From NCBI GenBank assembly GCA_036389835.1, contig DASVWC010000076.1, forward strand, positions 1 to 64,000: DNA of 64,000 bases. Direction: 5' to 3'. Position numbers and translations under genes: made by a program. Below the pieces are notes generated by a model that had not been told where the DNA came from, did no database searches, and saw only the letters and a list, made by a program, of their open reading frames with translations. The DNA comes from AC-37 sp036389835. Lineage in GTDB: Bacteria > Actinomycetota > Thermoleophilia > Solirubrobacterales > Thermoleophilaceae. Below are positions 61,639-64,000 of this stretch, piece after piece (position 1 is the stretch's first letter; each line of letters starts with the position of its first letter).

Positions 61639-63509
61639 CGGCTTGCACCCCATTCCGCGATCACGGCGCCCCAGACGAACCCAGTGCCGATCGTGGCCAT
61701 GAACACGCGCGCGCCGGGTCTCAGCCGGCCATCGGCCTCGGCCGCGTGCAGGCCGATCGGGATCGAGGCAGCCGACGTGTTGCCGGTGCGGGCCACGACG
61801 TCCACGACCTTCTGCGGAGGGAGGTCCAGTCGCTGGCCGACGGCCTGGAGGATCCGTCCGTTCGCCTGGTGGTAGACGAAGAGGTCGATGTCCTCGAGCG
61901 TCAGGCCGCTGCTGGCGAGCAGGTCGTGCGTGATGGCGGTGAGCTCCTTGACGGCGATCTGGAACGTCTCCTGCCCCTGCATGACGAATGTCTGGTCGTC
62001 GCGCTCGATCTTCGCGAGTTCCTTGAAGCGGCCGTCGGATCGGAACAGCGAGGGCCCCACACGCGTCTCGCCCTCCACCGCGGACACGACCACGGCACCG
62101 CAGCCGTCGCCCATGAGGCCGGCCGTCCGGCGATCGTCACGGTTGAGGACGCGGCTCGGGAACTCCGCGCCGATCACGAGGCAGTTCGACGAGCGGCCGG
62201 TCTCCACGAGGGCGGAGGCGGTCGAGAGCGCCGAGAGGAAGCCGGCGCACGCTGCGCCGACGTCGAATGCCCCCGGTTGCGGGATCCCCATGGCGGTCGC
62301 CACGAGCGGAGCGGCGTTCGGGAGCAGCTCGTCGCCGGTCGAGGTCGCGACGAGCACGGTGTCGATCTCCTCCACGCGCTTACCGGCCTGCGCGACGGCG
62401 CGGCAGCCGGCCTCGGCCGCGAGAGCGGTCAAGGATTCGCCGGGCCGTGCCATGTGCCGGGAGCGCACCCCCATGCGCTTGACGATCCAGTCCGGCTCGA
62501 CGCCGAGCCGCTCGGCGATGGGATCGTTGTCGATCACCTGCTCCGGCATGGCGACCGCCACGGAGCCGATGGCCGCGCCGCGCGGCACGCGCGGCCCGTT
62601 CCGGTTCTCGCGCTCCGAGAGCGCGTACGTCGTCTCGGTTGTATCGAACATGCGCGACCTCCAGCGGGGTTTGGTGTCGATCCCGTCGAGCGTCTTGAGG
62701 GCGAGCTTCGTGAGCACCTCGCCGGGGCCCGTCTCGACGAACGTCCGCGCGCCCTCCGCGTGCAGGCGCGTGAGCAGATGACGGAACCGCACGGGGCGCG
62801 ACACGCTCGCGGCGAGATCGCGAGCGACGTCGCGCATCGGCGACACGGTGCACGGCGACCACACCGGTGGCGACGGCCGCGCGGCCGCGGCGCGCTCGAG
62901 CGCCGCGGCGAGCCGCTCCTCGGTCGCGTGCATCAGCGGCGTGTGCGCCGCCACTTGCAGCGGCAGGCGCATCACGCGACAGCCCGTGTCGAGCGCGCGC
63001 TGCTCGAAGTCGTCCAGCGGCTCGGGCCGCCCGGCGAACACGAGCTGGGTCGGCGCGTTGTCGTTCGCCAGCCAGACGCCGTCGGGGGCCAGGTCCGCGG
63101 TCTCCGTGGCCCTCGGGCCGATGACGGCCAGCATGCCGCCACGGCCGTCGTCGTCCGCGGCCTCGTCGAAGAGCCGCCCGCGAAGCTCCACGAGAGCGAG
63201 CCCCTCCTCGGGCGCGAGTGCGCCGGCCGCCACCGTCGCCGCGAACTCGCCGAGCGAGTGACCGGCGAGTGCGACGTGGACGCCGTCGCGTAGCTCCGGC
63301 CGGTCCTCGAGTAGCGCGCGCCAGCCCGCGAGGCTCGCGCAGAAGAGCGCGGGCTGCAGGAACCGCGACCCCTCCTCGACGCGCTCGAAGACGTTGCACC
63401 CGGCCAGCTCGTCGGCTCGTGCCGCGAGCTCCGGCGCGTGGCTTCGCGCGATCGCCTCCATGTCCTCGGTCTGGCTACCCTGGCCCGGGAATAGGACGAC
63501 GGTCCTCAC
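61635..63509 (-). CDS. FabD-FabH fusion: malonyl-transferase plus ketoacyl synthase III
   Basis: 624 residues. N domain (1-285) is a malonyl-CoA:ACP acyltransferase: FPGQGSQ at 7-13, GHSLGE with Ser85, and AAHTPLM with the His. After a linker (about 285-315), the C domain is a KAS III: GAACAGF with the active Cys421, YHQANGRI with His547 and GNTSAAS with Asn577. The two enzymes are usually separate proteins; joined, they would load and condense on one chain. KAS III-type enzymes prime with acyl-CoA, so the likely product is a short or branched ketoacyl chain. GTG 63509 overlaps the upstream stop. Confidence 0.92.
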   Translation of the reverse strand: MRTVVLFPGQGSQTEDMEAIARSHAPELAARADELAGCNVFERVEEGSRFLQPALFCASLAGWRALLEDRPELRDGVHVALAGHSLGEFAATVAAGALAPEEGLALVELRGRLFDEAADDDGRGGMLAVIGPRATETADLAPDGVWLANDNAPTQLVFAGRPEPLDDFEQRALDTGCRVMRLPLQVAAHTPLMHATEERLAAALERAAAARPSPPVWSPCTVSPMRDVARDLAASVSRPVRFRHLLTRLHAEGARTFVETGPGEVLTKLALKTLDGIDTKPRWRSRMFDTTETTYALSERENRNGPRVPRGAAIGSVAVAMPEQVIDNDPIAERLGVEPDWIVKRMGVRSRHMARPGESLTALAAEAGCRAVAQAGKRVEEIDTVLVATSTGDELLPNAAPLVATAMGIPQPGAFDVGAACAGFLSALSTASALVETGRSSNCLVIGAEFPSRVLNRDDRRTAGLMGDGCGAVVVSAVEGETRVGPSLFRSDGRFKELAKIERDDQTFVMQGQETFQIAVKELTAITHDLLASSGLTLEDIDLFVYHQANGRILQAVGQRLDLPPQKVVDVVARTGNTSAASIPIGLHAAEADGRLRPGARVFMATIGTGFVWGAVIAEWGASR

Positions 63510-64000
63510 GGCGCGTCCTCGTGGTCCGCGGTGGCACCGTCGCCGACCACCGCGAGCTCGACCGCGACCGGCGCAAGCCGTTCGCCGCGCTGCTCGAGCC
63601 GGAGCGCCAGTGCGATCCGCGCAGGGCCGCGCTCGGTCACCTCGGCGTGGCAGCGGAGCGGCTCGCCCAGTTCGGCGAAGCGGCCGAACCGGGCTGTGGC
63701 GCGCAGCGGTACGAAGCGCTCCGGCCGCTCGCCGGTGGCGGCGGCCGCGCTCGCGATCGCCGCCTGTCGAGCCACCTCCAGGAGCAGCATCCCGGGGTAA
63801 TGGTCCTGCGGGTGGTCGAAGAAGACGGGATCGGCGGGGTCGGGGCTGGCGAGGACGACGTACCCGCCGCCGTCGGGCTCGGGTGGTGCGACTACGACGT
63901 TGCGCGGGTCGCTGCGGCCGACGGCACGCGGCTCCGCTCGCGCTGGGCGCTCCGCCTTCAGCGCCGACGAGCTCGGCGCTCCATCGCGGGCCGCCGTGTA
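63506..64000 (-). CDS. AfsA-type hotdog protein, cut by the window end
   Basis: At least 164 residues; the 5' end is beyond base 64000. The visible part ends with SDPRNVVVAPPEPDGGGYVV, FFDHPQDHYPGMLLLEVARQAA and RCHAEVTERGPARIALAL, which fits the A-factor biosynthesis hotdog domain (AfsA), where DHxxDHxPGM is the core. In Streptomyces AfsA joins a beta-ketoacyl chain to dihydroxyacetone phosphate on the way to gamma-butyrolactone signals. Here it is coupled (GTGA) to FabD-FabH. Confidence 0.82.
   Translation of the reverse strand, partial: YTAARDGAPSSSALKAERPARAEPRAVGRSDPRNVVVAPPEPDGGGYVVLASPDPADPVFFDHPQDHYPGMLLLEVARQAAIASAAAATGERPERFVPLRATARFGRFAELGEPLRCHAEVTERGPARIALALRLEQRGERLAPVAVELAVVGDGATADHEDAP

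Noticed and set aside
1..64000. CRISPR arrays, riboswitches and transposase genes
   Set aside because: No regularly spaced repeats, no conserved riboswitch core and no DDE/HUH/serine/tyrosine recombinase motif was found by reading; absence is limited to what can be seen by eye.

Overview
The window is very GC-rich DNA with GTG/TTG starts, GTGA/ATGA stop-start overlaps and strong third-position G/C. No rRNA, complete tRNA, CRISPR array or recognisable transposase was seen. The gene families suggest an actinobacterium, probably class Thermoleophilia (Solirubrobacterales-like): sigma factors fused to a zinc-finger/membrane tail, secreted FG-GAP and beta-helix proteins with Cys-rich C-terminal domains, and a large surface-polysaccharide locus. 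The taxonomic placement is inference.

Region 1 (1-23.4 kb) is a conserved surface polysaccharide locus. It holds CDP-glucose synthesis and dehydration (rfbF, rfbG), a WecG/TagA/CpsF transferase, a nucleotide-sugar dehydrogenase, an MFS exporter, a sugar epimerase/dehydratase, six glycosyltransferases, an O-antigen ligase-like polymerase with TPRs, a PAS hybrid histidine kinase, a polyprenyl-phosphate sugar-1-phosphate transferase that would start the glycan, three methyltransferases, a 55-residue membrane protein and a fused membrane/spermidine-synthase protein. Most genes overlap by 4 nt.

Region 2 (23.5-49 kb) is accessory and patchy. It starts with one complete sigma-70/zinc-finger fusion gene. 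After it, a 24-bp core (left half GGCTTTTCCGGACG, right half CTACACCAAG or TCACACGAAG) recurs seven times. Four cores are followed by the 3' part of the sigma/anti-sigma gene without its 5' part; the others stand alone or almost alone. Between cores lie unrelated accessory genes: a membrane-segment SF2 helicase, secreted proteins, a PadR regulator, a secreted hydrolase, an FG-GAP protein, small unknown gene pairs, an M64 metallopeptidase with a lone copy of its C-terminal domain, a frameshifted lytic transglycosylase and a J-domain-like membrane protein. This looks like repeated insertion or recombination at one site in a sigma-factor gene.

Region 3 (49.7-57.9 kb) is a dense putative immune island: a TIR protein coupled to a KGGxGR-type P-loop protein with a membrane tail; a second TIR (Thoeris ThsB-like), an Nmad2 protein, a MAP3K5-like deoxyribohydrolase/TPR protein and a DUF4231 (SLATT) membrane protein in one operon; and a MazG-family pyrophosphohydrolase convergent with a 5-hmdU-DNA-kinase-helical-domain protein. 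The island is bracketed by imperfect direct repeats, and its right end carries the 3' part of a tRNA-Phe gene, the usual footprint of tyrosine-integrase insertion.

Region 4 (58.2-64 kb) is a Crp/Fnr-type regulator convergent with a translationally coupled lipid-like operon: an AfsA-type hotdog protein, a FabD-FabH fusion, an SGNH hydrolase, an acyl-CoA carboxylase beta subunit and a MaoC-type hydratase. This suggests synthesis of a small acyl product, possibly a butyrolactone-like signal or an unusual lipid.
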